A stretch of 28,640 bases of DNA from JBGTIS01 sp041745535 (GCA_041745535.1 JBGTIS010000011.1:1-28640); one strand, 5' to 3'; shown: positions 6,906 to 16,507, counted from the stretch's first letter. A program made the numbers and translations. The notes: generated by a model from the letters alone, not told the origin.

Positions 6906-8507
6906 ATGAAAGATTTTGCTGAACTTATTCTGCAACTGGACCAGACCAACAAAACCAATGAGAAGATAAAACACCTGGCAGCCTATTTTGCGGTGGCCTC
7001 CGACCAGGATAAGGTCTGGGCCATTGCTTTGTTTTCGCACCGCAGGCCCAAACGTCCGGTAAATACCACCGTGCTGAAAACATGGGCGGCAGAAGTTGCT
7101 AATCAACCCCTCTGGCTTATTGATGAATGCCGTACCCTGGTGGGCGACCTGGCCGAAACTATTAGCCTGGTATTGCCCTCACCTTCACAAAAGGGAGAGA
7201 AAAGCCTGTCGGAGTGGCTCGATGTGGTAATTGGTTTGCACAAGCTGAGCGATGCGGAGAAAAAGCAGGCGGTGATACAGGCCTGGGATTCCCTCAATCA
7301 GGCGGAACGCTTTGTATTCAATAAGTTTTTTACCGGCGGCTGGCGATTGGGCGTTTCCCAAAAAACCATGATCAATGCCCTGGCACAGGTAGTGGACATC
7401 GAGAAAGCTAAAATCGCGCATTGCCTGATGGGCGACTGGAATCCGAAAAAAATTACGTTCGACGAGCTGATGCAGGATGCCGGCACCGAAGTGCTGCCTT
7501 CCAAACCCTATCCTTTTTTCCTGTCGTATGCGGTTGACGTACCGGAACAGGAGCCCCTTGTGGCTGATGGTTTTCTGGCCGAATGGAAATGGGATGGCAT
7601 CCGCTCACAAATTATCAAACGGGAAGATGCCTTGTACATCTGGTCGCGGGGTGAGGAGCTGATCTCAAAAAAATTCCCAGAATTAGGTTCGTTGTTAGAA
7701 GTACTACCCAACGGTACCGTGATTGATGGTGAGGTGTTGCCTTATAAGGAAGGCCAGATATTGCCTTTTGGCAAATTGCAAACCCGGTTGGGCAGAAAAA
7801 ATGTGACCAAAAAAATTCTGGAAGAGGCTCCGGTTATTGTCAAAGCCTACGATTTGTTAGAGTACAAGCATGCGGATATCAGACAATATCCCATTGAAGA
7901 AAGGAAAAAGCTGCTGCTGCAGGTGGTGGCCGAAGCTGCCACAGAAAACCTACAGTTTTCAGAAGTAGTGCCCATCGCTTCGTGGGAAGCGCTGGATGTG
8001 TTGCGAAAAACCTCAAGAGATTATGCCGCCGAAGGGTTTATGCTCAAAAAAAAGGGATCGCCCTATCTGGATGGCCGGAAAAAAGGGTACTGGTACAAGT
8101 GGAAAGTAGAGCCTTTTAGCATCGACGCGGTGCTTACCTATGCCATGCGGGGCAGTGGCCGCCGGGCCAATCTGTACACCGATTATACCTTTAGTGTATG
8201 GAATGCAGCCAGAGAGCTGATTACCCTGACCAAGGCCTATTCGGGGCTGGATGATGAGGAAATACGGCAGGTAGACAATTTTGTGAGAAGAAATACGCTG
8301 AACCGATTTGGTCCGGTGCGGGAAGTAAAACCACAACTGGTTTTTGAATTGGCTTTTGAAGCCCTGCAACCCTCGAGCAGGCACAAATCGGGTATCGCCT
8401 TACGATTTCCCCGCGTTAAACGCTGGCGGCACGACAAAAAAGCGGAAGAAGCCAATACCTTGGAAGATGTGCAGGAACTGCTAAAGGCTTATCAGCCTTC
8501 CGTATAA
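6906..8507 (+). CDS. ATP-dependent DNA ligase (PP_1105-like family)
   Basis: This is a 533-residue ATP-dependent DNA ligase. An all-helical N-terminal DNA-binding domain (about 1-200) precedes the nucleotidyltransferase core. Motif I is EWKWDGIR with the adenylated lysine at K228; motif III is VIDGEVL (272-278), motif IV EGFMLK (376-381) and motif V WYKWK (396-400). An OB-fold domain follows, ending near RFPRVKRWRHDKK. It seals nicks with ATP, distinct from the essential NAD-dependent LigA. The upstream gene is its usual nuclease partner. The Lhr-type helicase and PdeM phosphoesterase that complete the set in many genomes are not next to it: the following gene is convergent, with its stop about 10 bases away. 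Confidence 0.94.
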   Translation: MKDFAELILQLDQTNKTNEKIKHLAAYFAVASDQDKVWAIALFSHRRPKRPVNTTVLKTWAAEVANQPLWLIDECRTLVGDLAETISLVLPSPSQKGEKSLSEWLDVVIGLHKLSDAEKKQAVIQAWDSLNQAERFVFNKFFTGGWRLGVSQKTMINALAQVVDIEKAKIAHCLMGDWNPKKITFDELMQDAGTEVLPSKPYPFFLSYAVDVPEQEPLVADGFLAEWKWDGIRSQIIKREDALYIWSRGEELISKKFPELGSLLEVLPNGTVIDGEVLPYKEGQILPFGKLQTRLGRKNVTKKILEEAPVIVKAYDLLEYKHADIRQYPIEERKKLLLQVVAEAATENLQFSEVVPIASWEALDVLRKTSRDYAAEGFMLKKKGSPYLDGRKKGYWYKWKVEPFSIDAVLTYAMRGSGRRANLYTDYTFSVWNAARELITLTKAYSGLDDEEIRQVDNFVRRNTLNRFGPVREVKPQLVFELAFEALQPSSRHKSGIALRFPRVKRWRHDKKAEEANTLEDVQELLKAYQPSV

Positions 8508-8516
8508 GGCAGCGGC

Positions 8517-10850
8517 TTATGTACCTGGAAAATACACATGAAACACAGAACCCTGACCGGGAATGCTTTCCAGGGTAATTTTACCTCCTTTATTTTCGAT
8601 AATTCTTTTAATAATATATAGGCCAATGCCCGTGCCCTGTACGTGGGTATGCAACCGGCGAAACATATTAAATAATTTGTTCTGCTGGTCGGTATCTAAT
8701 CCCAAACCATTATCCCGGATAGAAAGCACAATAAATTGACCTTCTTTTTTAGTTTGAATATCAATAATTAACGGTTGATCGGGATTGCGGTATTTAATAG
8801 CATTGGAAAGCAGGTTGTACACAATACTTCTGAAATTATCGCGGTTAAAGGAAACTTGATTTACATCGTAATGCGTATGAAAAACGGGTTGGGCCTCTTC
8901 AATCAGGTTTCGTATGTCGGGCTTTACATCTTCTACTGCCTCCGGAACGGATATCACTTCTACCGAATCTTCCAGACCTTTTACGGCCTTGGTAACATCG
9001 CCCAGATAAGTAATAGTTTTTTTCAGCCTTTCTATAGAGGTATGCAGCATATGCCAGGCTTTTTCTTCGTGAGGTTTCAACCTGTTAGAAAAAGCATTAT
9101 CCAGAATATTATACAATCCTTCCATATTTACAATGGGCGATCGTAAATCGTGAGAAGCCGTATAGATAAAGTTATCCAGATCAATGTTTACTCTGGTAAG
9201 TTTTTCATTGTTTCTTTTCAGTTCTTCCTGTGTTTTCCGCAAACTGGAAATATCGTTTACCAGCACAATGCACCCTTCCACTTTTCCGTTCACAATATGA
9301 GGAATAAAATTAGCTTTGGTATACCGGTGTTCTCCATATTCGTAGGGCATAAACCCTTCAAAATTAACTTCCTGACCAGAGAAGGATTTATAAAAGGAAT
9401 TTTTTGTTTTTTCAAATGCTTCCTGGCCAATTATGTTTGTCACAGAATTACCAATAATTTCTTCTTTGGTTTTGTTGAACCACTCAGTATAAGCCCGGTT
9501 TACAAATTTGTACCTTTCATCCTTAGTGACGTAGGCAATTAGAACCGGAAGGGCATCGGTAATAAGGCGAAGCTGTTCCTCACTGGCTTTTAAAGCCTGT
9601 TCAGAGCGTACCTGCTGGGTAATATCCTCATGCTTGATTACCACATTGGTAATTTCGCCTTGCATATTTCTGATAGGAAAAATTGTGGCTGATAAATATA
9701 ATTCGCGGCCATGGGGCACTTCTATATGATCCACTTCGCTCACATTATACCAGCATGAAAAGCGGGCAATTTTACCTTCTGTAAACACAGCCTGAATGTC
9801 TTTAAAAAATGGCTGGTCCTGTAAAGTATTGTCTTTTAGTATGTTGTATTTTCCCAGCCCTGCACTAGCATCTTCTACACCGAACAGCTTTAAGCAAGCA
9901 TCATTAACCCGAATTTGTGTGCCAGATTTATCTGCAATCCAGGTCGAAACAGGCGTTTGATCAATAATACTGGAAAGAAAATTTTCACTTTCGGCCAGTT
10001 TCCGTGTACGCTCATCCACTCTTTTTTCTAATGAGATATTGGCCTGCGTAATTTCTTCTTTGGCAGTGTCCAGTTCCTTCAAAGCAGAAGTTAACTCCTG
10101 CTGTTTGGTTTCAAGTTGCAGGTTTGCCTCTTGCAAATCGTCGTTAATGGCCCGGTACTCTTCATTACTGGCCAACAGATCCTCATTACTTATATGCAGT
10201 TCTTGTTCTAACTGTTGCTTTCTGTGGATTTCACGAATCAAGAATATTTGTCCTATTATCAGAGAAAGTAAAATAATTGCCACTGTAGTAAACATAATGG
10301 CCTGGTTTGTTCGCGAATTTGCTTCAGTAGTTTGTAGCAATGCCAGTAACTTTTTGTTTTCGTCTGCTTTCCATTTTTCAATTACATCCCGCACGCGGTC
10401 CATAATTAATTTACTTTCTCCACTTTGAATGTACCGTACAGCACTTTGTCTATCATCTTCTTCAATATAACGGATACCTATCTGAAGCCTTTCAATTCTT
10501 TTCTGTATCAGCGGAATCAGGTTGCTGAGCTTTTCTTTTCCTGCCGCATCATTGGTAAGTAAACTGTCCAGTACATTAATTTGTGTTTCCAGATTAAGGA
10601 GCGCATCGTTATAAGGTTCTAAAAAGTTGTCGTTTTTAGTGATTACATAGCCTCTCTGCCCGGTTTCCGCGTCTTTTAAAAGAGAAATAACAATCTCGAG
10701 TTGATTGGTAAGCTGCTGAAAATGCTGAACCTGTTTGTTAGATTCAATATAATTAAGTGTGGACTGGTAGTAAAAAAAAGAAACACTTACAATGAGGATA
10801 GTAAAAATGGCAAATCCTAATAATTGCTTTTTACTTAATGATAAGCTCAT
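8517..10850 (-). CDS. Membrane-bound sensor histidine kinase with CHASE3 and PAS domains
   Basis: This 777-residue hybrid-sensor-type kinase lacks a receiver domain. Order: TM1 (about 10-28); CHASE3 periplasmic domain with the signature LLKDAETGQRGYVIT (57-71); TM2 (about 185-205); a long coiled coil (about 210-290); two PAS/PAC units (about 287-412 and 422-536); HisKA with H567 in TASHDLRSPIVNM; and an HATPase with N box YNLLSNAIKYRN (678-689), G1 DNGLGL (713-718) and G2 GTGIGLY (739-745). It should autophosphorylate H567 and pass phosphate to a response regulator, which is not encoded here. It is an orphan kinase, convergent with the ligase gene and divergent from the sulfatase gene. The signal sensed is unknown. 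Confidence 0.93.
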   Translation of the reverse strand: MSLSLSKKQLLGFAIFTILIVSVSFFYYQSTLNYIESNKQVQHFQQLTNQLEIVISLLKDAETGQRGYVITKNDNFLEPYNDALLNLETQINVLDSLLTNDAAGKEKLSNLIPLIQKRIERLQIGIRYIEEDDRQSAVRYIQSGESKLIMDRVRDVIEKWKADENKKLLALLQTTEANSRTNQAIMFTTVAIILLSLIIGQIFLIREIHRKQQLEQELHISNEDLLASNEEYRAINDDLQEANLQLETKQQELTSALKELDTAKEEITQANISLEKRVDERTRKLAESENFLSSIIDQTPVSTWIADKSGTQIRVNDACLKLFGVEDASAGLGKYNILKDNTLQDQPFFKDIQAVFTEGKIARFSCWYNVSEVDHIEVPHGRELYLSATIFPIRNMQGEITNVVIKHEDITQQVRSEQALKASEEQLRLITDALPVLIAYVTKDERYKFVNRAYTEWFNKTKEEIIGNSVTNIIGQEAFEKTKNSFYKSFSGQEVNFEGFMPYEYGEHRYTKANFIPHIVNGKVEGCIVLVNDISSLRKTQEELKRNNEKLTRVNIDLDNFIYTASHDLRSPIVNMEGLYNILDNAFSNRLKPHEEKAWHMLHTSIERLKKTITYLGDVTKAVKGLEDSVEVISVPEAVEDVKPDIRNLIEEAQPVFHTHYDVNQVSFNRDNFRSIVYNLLSNAIKYRNPDQPLIIDIQTKKEGQFIVLSIRDNGLGLDTDQQNKLFNMFRRLHTHVQGTGIGLYIIKRIIENKGGKITLESIPGQGSVFHVYFPGT

Positions 10851-11328
10851 ATCTTTTTAAATAATAAAAAAATAAATTTTCCTGGTAGTGTAAACATCAG
10901 ATTCTATGTCGACTGGGATATTAAAAAATAGATTGTTTAAAGAAAAGTTATCTTATCGACAATAGGTTTACTTTATTATTTATTACTGTTAGACAGAAAA
11001 GTACTATCTAAAAGAACAAAAATAGCATATCGTAAAATTTTTATATCTAGTTCCTATATTTTTTTTATTGAGTAAACTTATAATTAAATAAGTTTAAAAT
11101 AACTAAACTATTGAAAACAAACATTCAAGCTTAAGAAATAAATTTACGTAAAATGGTTTCGCGTTGTTATTTTTAAAAAACTATAAATATCAGTAGTCCT
11201 CTTGAAAATCAAATATATTGTAAATATTTTACAGGCATTTAGTCAGGCAGGGAAAGGCTAATGCAAATTAAAAGATATTTTAGGTGGATGCCTTTTCTGA
11301 ATCGCGAAACAAATAATATATAAGATTA
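10851..11328. other. AT-rich divergent intergenic region with two inverted repeats
   Basis: This 478-base gap separates the minus-strand kinase from the plus-strand sulfatase. It contains an inverted repeat at 11073-11096 (TAAACTTAT and ATAAGTTTA, 6-base spacer) and a palindrome at 11219-11233 (TGTAAA-TAT-TTTACA). A minus-strand TATTTTTG box (11017-11024) could be a -7 element for the kinase, with a leader of roughly 165 bases. No open frame or RNA gene is supported. The inverted repeats are candidate operators for the sulfatase gene, but this is only inference. Confidence 0.45.
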
Positions 11329-12792
11329 ATGAATGTAAAATTAATTGTAAGTGGTTTTTGTATTTTCCTGGGAATTGCCTGTTCATCACAAAAAGAAGAG
11401 CAAAAAACAACTATAACAAAAAAGCCAAACATTATTTATCTGCTTGCCGACGATCTGGGATATGGCGACCTGAGTTGTTACGGGCAGCAAAAGTTTGAAA
11501 CGCCCCATATCGATCAACTTGCCGCGACAGGGATGAAATTTACCCAGCATTATGCCGGCAATACCGTATGCGCTCCATCCCGCTCCTGTTTATTAACCGG
11601 ACAGCATACCGGCCATACCCCCATACGCGGTAATAAAGAAGTACAACCGGAAGGACAATACCCGCTTCCCGATTCTATTGTTACGTTGGGCGAAGTGCTG
11701 AAACAGGCCGGTTACGTAACAGGGGCGTTTGGCAAATGGGGATTAGGCGCTCCGGGTTCTGAAGGGGACCCAAACCAACAGGGGTTTGACCAGTTTTTTG
11801 GTTATAACTGTCAGCGATTGGCCCACAATTATTATCCCTGGCATTTGTGGGAGAATCAGAATAAAATAATGCTAAAAGATAACGAGGGCGAAAATAAGGG
11901 CGTATATGCCCCTAATCTGATTCAGGAAAAGGCAATGGAGTTTATCGAACAAAATAAAGACACTTCTTTCTTTTTATATGTCCCTTTTGTGATGCCCCAT
12001 GCCGAGTTAGCGGTTCCTGAAGACTATGTAGCAAAGTATCGTGGTAAATTTGACCCTGAGTATACTTTCCATGGAGTGGATCAAATGGGTGAAGAATATT
12101 TTAAAGAAGGGGCATACGGATCGCAACCAGAAGCGCACGCTACTTTTGCGGCCATGGTGAGCCTCCTGGATGCCCAGGTAGGAGAAATTGTAGATAAAGT
12201 AAAGGCACTGGGCCTTGATAGCAACACGCTTATTATTTTTTCATCCGACAATGGTCCGCATCAGGAAGGTGGCGCCGATCCGGACTTTTTTGATAGTAAT
12301 GGCCCATTAAAAGGTTATAAACGCGATTTATACGAAGGAGGTATCCGTGTGCCCATGATTGCCTCCTGGCCTGGTAAAATACAGGCAGGTAGCGAAACCA
12401 ATTTCATTTCTGCCTTTTGGGATATATTGCCTACCGTTATGGATATTACAGGCGTGAACGCACCGGGCTCTATCGATGGCGTTTCATTTCTGCCTACACT
12501 TTTAGATAAAGGAAACCAAACCCAACATGATTATTTGTATTGGGAATTTCACGAAAAAGGCGGACGGGTAGCTATAAGAAAAGGAAAATGGAAAGCTGTT
12601 CGGTATAATGTATTAGAAAATCCAGATAGTCCGTTAGAGCTATATGACTTATCCGCCGACATACACGAAGATCAGAATGTAGCCGAACAACATCCGGAAA
12701 TAGTAGCAGAAATGGAAGATATTTTGCGAACCGCAAGCACACCCTCACCGGTATTTACTTTTGATGCCGGTACTTTTCTGAACGAAAAATAG
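11329..12792 (+). CDS. Lipoprotein sulfatase (arylsulfatase family, Cys-type)
   Basis: This is a 487-residue type I sulfatase. An N-terminal lipoprotein signal ends in the lipobox LGIAC, so C18 is the likely lipidated residue, placing the enzyme at an envelope membrane. Catalytic features are metal ligands D41-D42 (LADDLGYGD), the CxPSR formylglycine site C81-A-P-S-R85, K136 (FGKWG), H224 (MPH), D307-N308 (SSDNGPH) and K328 (LKGYKRDLYEGG). It removes sulfate esters, probably from polysaccharide or other organic sulfates; the substrate cannot be told from sequence alone. C81 needs conversion to formylglycine by a maturation enzyme, which is not in this window. It is a single-gene unit with no polysaccharide-utilisation neighbours. 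Confidence 0.93.
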   Translation: MNVKLIVSGFCIFLGIACSSQKEEQKTTITKKPNIIYLLADDLGYGDLSCYGQQKFETPHIDQLAATGMKFTQHYAGNTVCAPSRSCLLTGQHTGHTPIRGNKEVQPEGQYPLPDSIVTLGEVLKQAGYVTGAFGKWGLGAPGSEGDPNQQGFDQFFGYNCQRLAHNYYPWHLWENQNKIMLKDNEGENKGVYAPNLIQEKAMEFIEQNKDTSFFLYVPFVMPHAELAVPEDYVAKYRGKFDPEYTFHGVDQMGEEYFKEGAYGSQPEAHATFAAMVSLLDAQVGEIVDKVKALGLDSNTLIIFSSDNGPHQEGGADPDFFDSNGPLKGYKRDLYEGGIRVPMIASWPGKIQAGSETNFISAFWDILPTVMDITGVNAPGSIDGVSFLPTLLDKGNQTQHDYLYWEFHEKGGRVAIRKGKWKAVRYNVLENPDSPLELYDLSADIHEDQNVAEQHPEIVAEMEDILRTASTPSPVFTFDAGTFLNEK

Positions 12793-12899
12793 ATGGGTGT
12801 AATGAAGTGTGAAAAGTTGGGCGCCCAAAGCGTTTCAAGTTGTCGGTGGCTTAACCTGTTCACAAATGATTTTATTCTATTGAATCTTAGAATTACCTG

Positions 12900-13673
12900 T
12901 TAATCTTCCAGGAAACTGCCCAGGATAGAACCGCCTTCCCGGTTACTGTTTTTACCATAAGGCGCCAGGGCAGCCACCAGTTTTCTGATCGGCATAGATT
13001 GTAGCCAAACCTTTCCGGTTCCTGAAAGTGTCGCCAGAAAAATACCTTCACCACCAAACAACATCGATTTCAGTCCACCTGACGATTGAATATTAAAATC
13101 CACAGAAGTTTCGAAGGCTACAATGCAGCCGGTATCAATCCGTAAAGTTTCGTTGTGTAGTTCTTTTTCTATCACCGTGCCGCCGGCATGAATAAAAGCA
13201 CGACCATCGCCCTGCAATTTTTGCAGAATAAACCCTTCGCCGCCCACCAGCCCCGATCCGATTTTTTTATTAAGCTGAATGCTCACTTTGGTGCCCAAAG
13301 CAGCGCATAAAAAACTATCTTTCTGGGTAATCATGGTATTGCCATACATCTGCGACAGGTCAATAGGGATTACCGTACCCGGATAAGGCCCGGCAAAAGC
13401 TACCCGGGCTTTGCTATTGCCCCGGTTGGTAAAATGGGTCATAAAAGCCGACTCGCCTGTTAAAACACGGGTGCCTGCGGAAAGCAGTTTACCGAAAAAG
13501 CCCTGATTGGGTTCAGAACCATCACCCATTTTGGTTTCAAAAACAACATTGCCATCCATATACACCATAGCGCCAGCCTCGGCAATTACAGTTTCATTCG
13601 GATCAAGTTCCACTTCTACCAGTTGAACGCCTTCGCCCATGATCTGGTAATCGATTTCGTGCGATTGTCGCAT
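12900..13673 (-). CDS. AIM24 / TIGR00266 family protein
   Basis: This 257-residue protein is of the AIM24 (PF01987) family, a tryptophan-RNA-binding-attenuator-like beta fold. Family-typical stretches are VIAEAGAMVYMDGNV, the glycine-rich GEGFILQKLQGDGRAFIHAGG and the repeated GGEGIFLATLSGTGKVWLQS. There is no signal peptide or membrane segment. The biochemical role of bacterial members is unknown. It is the third gene of a minus-strand group after gltX and a small charged protein, 38 bases downstream of the latter. Confidence 0.92.
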   Translation of the reverse strand: MRQSHEIDYQIMGEGVQLVEVELDPNETVIAEAGAMVYMDGNVVFETKMGDGSEPNQGFFGKLLSAGTRVLTGESAFMTHFTNRGNSKARVAFAGPYPGTVIPIDLSQMYGNTMITQKDSFLCAALGTKVSIQLNKKIGSGLVGGEGFILQKLQGDGRAFIHAGGTVIEKELHNETLRIDTGCIVAFETSVDFNIQSSGGLKSMLFGGEGIFLATLSGTGKVWLQSMPIRKLVAALAPYGKNSNREGGSILGSFLED

Positions 13674-13711
13674 AGCGATTTACAGGTTATTGGTTGATAG
13701 TTGAATTTGTA

Positions 13712-13942
13712 TTATTTATTATCTGTAGCTTCTTCTCCGGCAGAATTGTCTTTTTTAACAGGATCAATATCTTCCCGGTCTTTTAACTTTTTATCGTCCA
13801 CATGCCGATTCAAAAATTCGTTAATTTTTTCAATATCATAATTAGTTTTTATTTCACCAAATGTATCGATCTGGATATCAAATCCGTCTAATTCAGGATT
13901 TACCTTGGGTTTTTCTCTTTTATTCAGTTTGCTTTTTCTCAT
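13712..13942 (-). CDS. Small charged conserved hypothetical protein downstream of gltX
   Basis: The 76-residue product begins MRKSKLNKREKPKVNPELDG, contains a central segment with IDTFGEIKTNYDIEKINEFLNRHVDD, and ends in a charged, probably disordered tail. It starts 4 bases after the gltX stop, implying co-transcription and translational coupling. I recall similar small proteins beside gltX in other Bacteroidota, but no function is known to me. Confidence 0.75.
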   Translation of the reverse strand: MRKSKLNKREKPKVNPELDGFDIQIDTFGEIKTNYDIEKINEFLNRHVDDKKLKDREDIDPVKKDNSAGEEATDNK

Positions 13943-13946
13943 AGTA

Positions 13947-15488
13947 TTAAATCTTTACCTGATTTTCCAGTTGTTTCAGTGCGTTATGTATCCGGCTAAT
14001 GGTTTCTTCTTTTCCAATGATGGCAATTATTTCCATCAGGTCGGGACCATTTCCTACGCCGGTTATGACCAAACGGACGGCCTGCATCACCCGGCCAATT
14101 TTTACGCCCTGCGCTTCCAGCACCTGATGCAACGTATCACTGGCCTCAGCGGCTGAGAGTGATTCTGTCCGTTGCTGAAGTGCCTGCGCATAAGCAGAGA
14201 GCACGTTTGTTGCTTCTACCGTCCATCTTTTATTCACGATATTCTGGTCATATTGTTCGGGTGCCACAAAAAAGTAACATCCCTGCTGCCATAAATCTGG
14301 TATAAGGGTCACTCTTTCTTTCAACTGATTACAAACCCTGGCCACCTTTTCCTGGCTGGCCGCAATGCCTGCCTTTTCCAGATAAAAAAAAAGAAATTCG
14401 GCTAGCTCATCATCAGGTTTGGCTTTGATGTACTGCTGATTAAACCACTGGGCTTTGTTGATATCGAACTTTACTCCGGCTTTGTTAATTCGCTCCAGGC
14501 TGAAACTTTCAATAAGTTCCTGTTCGGTAAACAGCTCCTGTTCGGTACCCGGATTCCAGCCCAGAAAAGCCAGGAAGTTGGTCATAGCTTCCGGCAGATA
14601 GCCTTCCTCGCGAAATCCGATCAGATGCTCGCCATCCTGCCCCTGCCATTCGATAGGAAATATAGGAAAACCATGCTTTTGCGAATCGCGCTTACTCAGT
14701 TTACCATTTCCATCAGGTTTCAGCAACAGGGGCAAATGCGCGAATTTTGGCATACTTTCTTCCCAGCCAAAGTATTTATACAGTAAAACATGAGTAGGAG
14801 CCGAAGGCAGCCATTCTTCGCCCCGTATCACGTGGGTAATCTCCATTAAATGATCGTCTACAATGTTGGCCAGGTGATAGGTGGGCATTCCGTCAGACTT
14901 TACCAATATTTTATCGTCCAGGGTTGACGAATGTACCATTACCCAACCACGAATCATATCATTGAGCCTGATTTCTTCTTTCCGGGGTACTTTTAGCCTG
15001 ATTACATAAGGAATGCCCGACTCGATGCGCTCCTTTACTTCTTCTGCCGGCAAGGTAAGCGAATTTTTCATGGAGGTTCGTGTAATCGCATTGTACTGCG
15101 GCGTAATTACACGGGCTTCCTTCAATCTTTCACGCATATCTTCCAGTTCTCCGGGTGTGTCAAAGGCATAATAGGCATGCCCCGATTCTACCAGTTGCAT
15201 GGCATATCGCATGTACCTGTCTTTCCGCTCCGACTGCCGGTAGGGCCCATAAGGTCCTCCCTCTACAATACCCTCGTCGGGCGTAATGCCCATCCAGGCC
15301 AGCGATTCCAGAATATAGGTTTCGGCATGGGGTACAAGCCGACCAGCATCGGTATCTTCGATACGCAGGATGAAAGTTCCGTTGTGTTTTTTGGCGAATA
15401 AATAATTATATAAAGCTGTTCTTACGCCGCCTACATGCAATGGTCCGGTTGGACTGGGAGCAAAGCGCACTCTTACATTTTTCTCCAT
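13947..15488 (-). CDS. gltX: Glutamate--tRNA ligase
   Basis: This 513-residue class I aminoacyl-tRNA synthetase charges tRNA-Glu with glutamate. The HIGH-type motif lies in PSPTGPLHVGG (HVGG, 18-21), the GluRS-typical RIEDTDAGR is at 42-50, and the KMSKS-type motif is KLSKR (263-267). Length and order match bacterial GltX, including the helical anticodon-binding C-terminal domain (from about 330). It leads a minus-strand group with the small protein and the AIM24 gene. The upstream 147-base gap shows only weak promoter-like sequence. Confidence 0.97.
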   Translation of the reverse strand: MEKNVRVRFAPSPTGPLHVGGVRTALYNYLFAKKHNGTFILRIEDTDAGRLVPHAETYILESLAWMGITPDEGIVEGGPYGPYRQSERKDRYMRYAMQLVESGHAYYAFDTPGELEDMRERLKEARVITPQYNAITRTSMKNSLTLPAEEVKERIESGIPYVIRLKVPRKEEIRLNDMIRGWVMVHSSTLDDKILVKSDGMPTYHLANIVDDHLMEITHVIRGEEWLPSAPTHVLLYKYFGWEESMPKFAHLPLLLKPDGNGKLSKRDSQKHGFPIFPIEWQGQDGEHLIGFREEGYLPEAMTNFLAFLGWNPGTEQELFTEQELIESFSLERINKAGVKFDINKAQWFNQQYIKAKPDDELAEFLFFYLEKAGIAASQEKVARVCNQLKERVTLIPDLWQQGCYFFVAPEQYDQNIVNKRWTVEATNVLSAYAQALQQRTESLSAAEASDTLHQVLEAQGVKIGRVMQAVRLVITGVGNGPDLMEIIAIIGKEETISRIHNALKQLENQVKI

Positions 15489-15635
15489 CAGAATATCAGC
15501 AATTATTTGGTAAAATTTAATCGATTAAAATTTCAGTGATCATTCCAGGTTAACATGGAAATATATGCGAAGTTAGGAGATTTGAAACACAATTAATACA
15601 TTCCGGATAGCATGGTTGGATAAGCCGAACGCCAC

Positions 15636-16130
15636 TCAGATGTATTTATCGATTTTATTGAAAATACTATGCAGTACCCTGCTGCTGCGCTTTACCTGGA
15701 GTTTAAAATTAACGACCGCTACCGCATAATTACTGAAGGCAAGAACTATGGCAATGCCCATATACCAGTAGCGCCCAATGTAACCGAAAAAACAGGCCAT
15801 TAGCACGGTAATTACAGACCAGAAAGTAAGAAAGGCAGTGGAAACAAAGAACATTTTATACTTCACAAAAATAATACTGCCCACCGAGGTTTTTTCAATT
15901 CTGCCTGATATAACCGGTAAAAAGTTCTCTGGCCTTCGTATCATCAGCGAAACACGGAAGGTGTTTTCTTTTACATGCCCGTTGAAAAAAAAATCATTGT
16001 CGGCCTCATAAGGATAAAAATGTTCATTTTTTAAAGGTTTGGTAGCTTTCCATAAAGTTTCCGACACCTCCCGCGATGTAAAAGGCAGCACAATAGTTTC
16101 TCGGTGAACAGGTAAAAAACGTATCATCAC
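15636..16130 (-). CDS. Two-helix membrane protein overlapping ridA
   Basis: This is a 164-residue protein of unknown family. The N-terminal soluble half (about 1-90) contains basic RFLPVHRETIVLPFTSREV; two membrane helices follow (about 94-117 and 121-141) and a basic C-terminal tail. Its ATG overlaps the end of ridA by 4 bases, an ATGA-type junction that predicts coupled translation. The next gene, gltX, is a separate unit to its left. No catalytic motif is visible. Confidence 0.8.
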   Translation of the reverse strand: MMIRFLPVHRETIVLPFTSREVSETLWKATKPLKNEHFYPYEADNDFFFNGHVKENTFRVSLMIRRPENFLPVISGRIEKTSVGSIIFVKYKMFFVSTAFLTFWSVITVLMACFFGYIGRYWYMGIAIVLAFSNYAVAVVNFKLQVKRSSRVLHSIFNKIDKYI

Positions 16131-16507
16131 ATAACAGCAATACAGGAAATTTCTACATTCACATTTTTGGGTAACCGGGCTACTTCTACCGTTTCGCGGG
16201 CAGGAGCCGTTTGCTTAAAATACTGGCCATAGGCTTCGTTAATAGCGGCAAAATTATCCATATCTTTAATAAAGATGCTGCACTTTACCACCTGCTCAAA
16301 ACGCATATCGGCCGCTGAAAGAATAGCCTCCAGGTTTTTCATTACCTGATGGGTTTCTTCTGTAATGTTTTCGTTAATCAATTCGCCACTATGCGCATCT
16401 AAAGCGATTTGCCCGGAAACATATAAAGTTTGCCCCACTAATATGGCCTGGTTATAAGGGCCAATGGGGGCAGGGGCATCCGGAGTATTGATAATTGTTT
16501 TATTCAT
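16127..16507 (-). CDS. ridA: RidA family enamine/imine deaminase
   Basis: This 126-residue YjgF/YER057c/UK114 protein is near the full family length. Active-site residues match RidA: Y18 (GPYNQA), R104 in APARETVEVARLP and E119 in VNVEISCIAVM. RidA hydrolyses reactive 2-aminoacrylate-type enamines released by PLP enzymes, protecting those enzymes. It acts in the cytoplasm as a trimer. The following membrane-protein gene overlaps its stop codon. Confidence 0.94.
   Translation of the reverse strand: MNKTIINTPDAPAPIGPYNQAILVGQTLYVSGQIALDAHSGELINENITEETHQVMKNLEAILSAADMRFEQVVKCSIFIKDMDNFAAINEAYGQYFKQTAPARETVEVARLPKNVNVEISCIAVM

Noticed and set aside
12817..12828. Perfect palindrome TTGGGCGCCCAA between the sulfatase and AIM24 genes
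   Set aside because: No T-run follows and both flanking genes end here; too short to call a terminator or operator.
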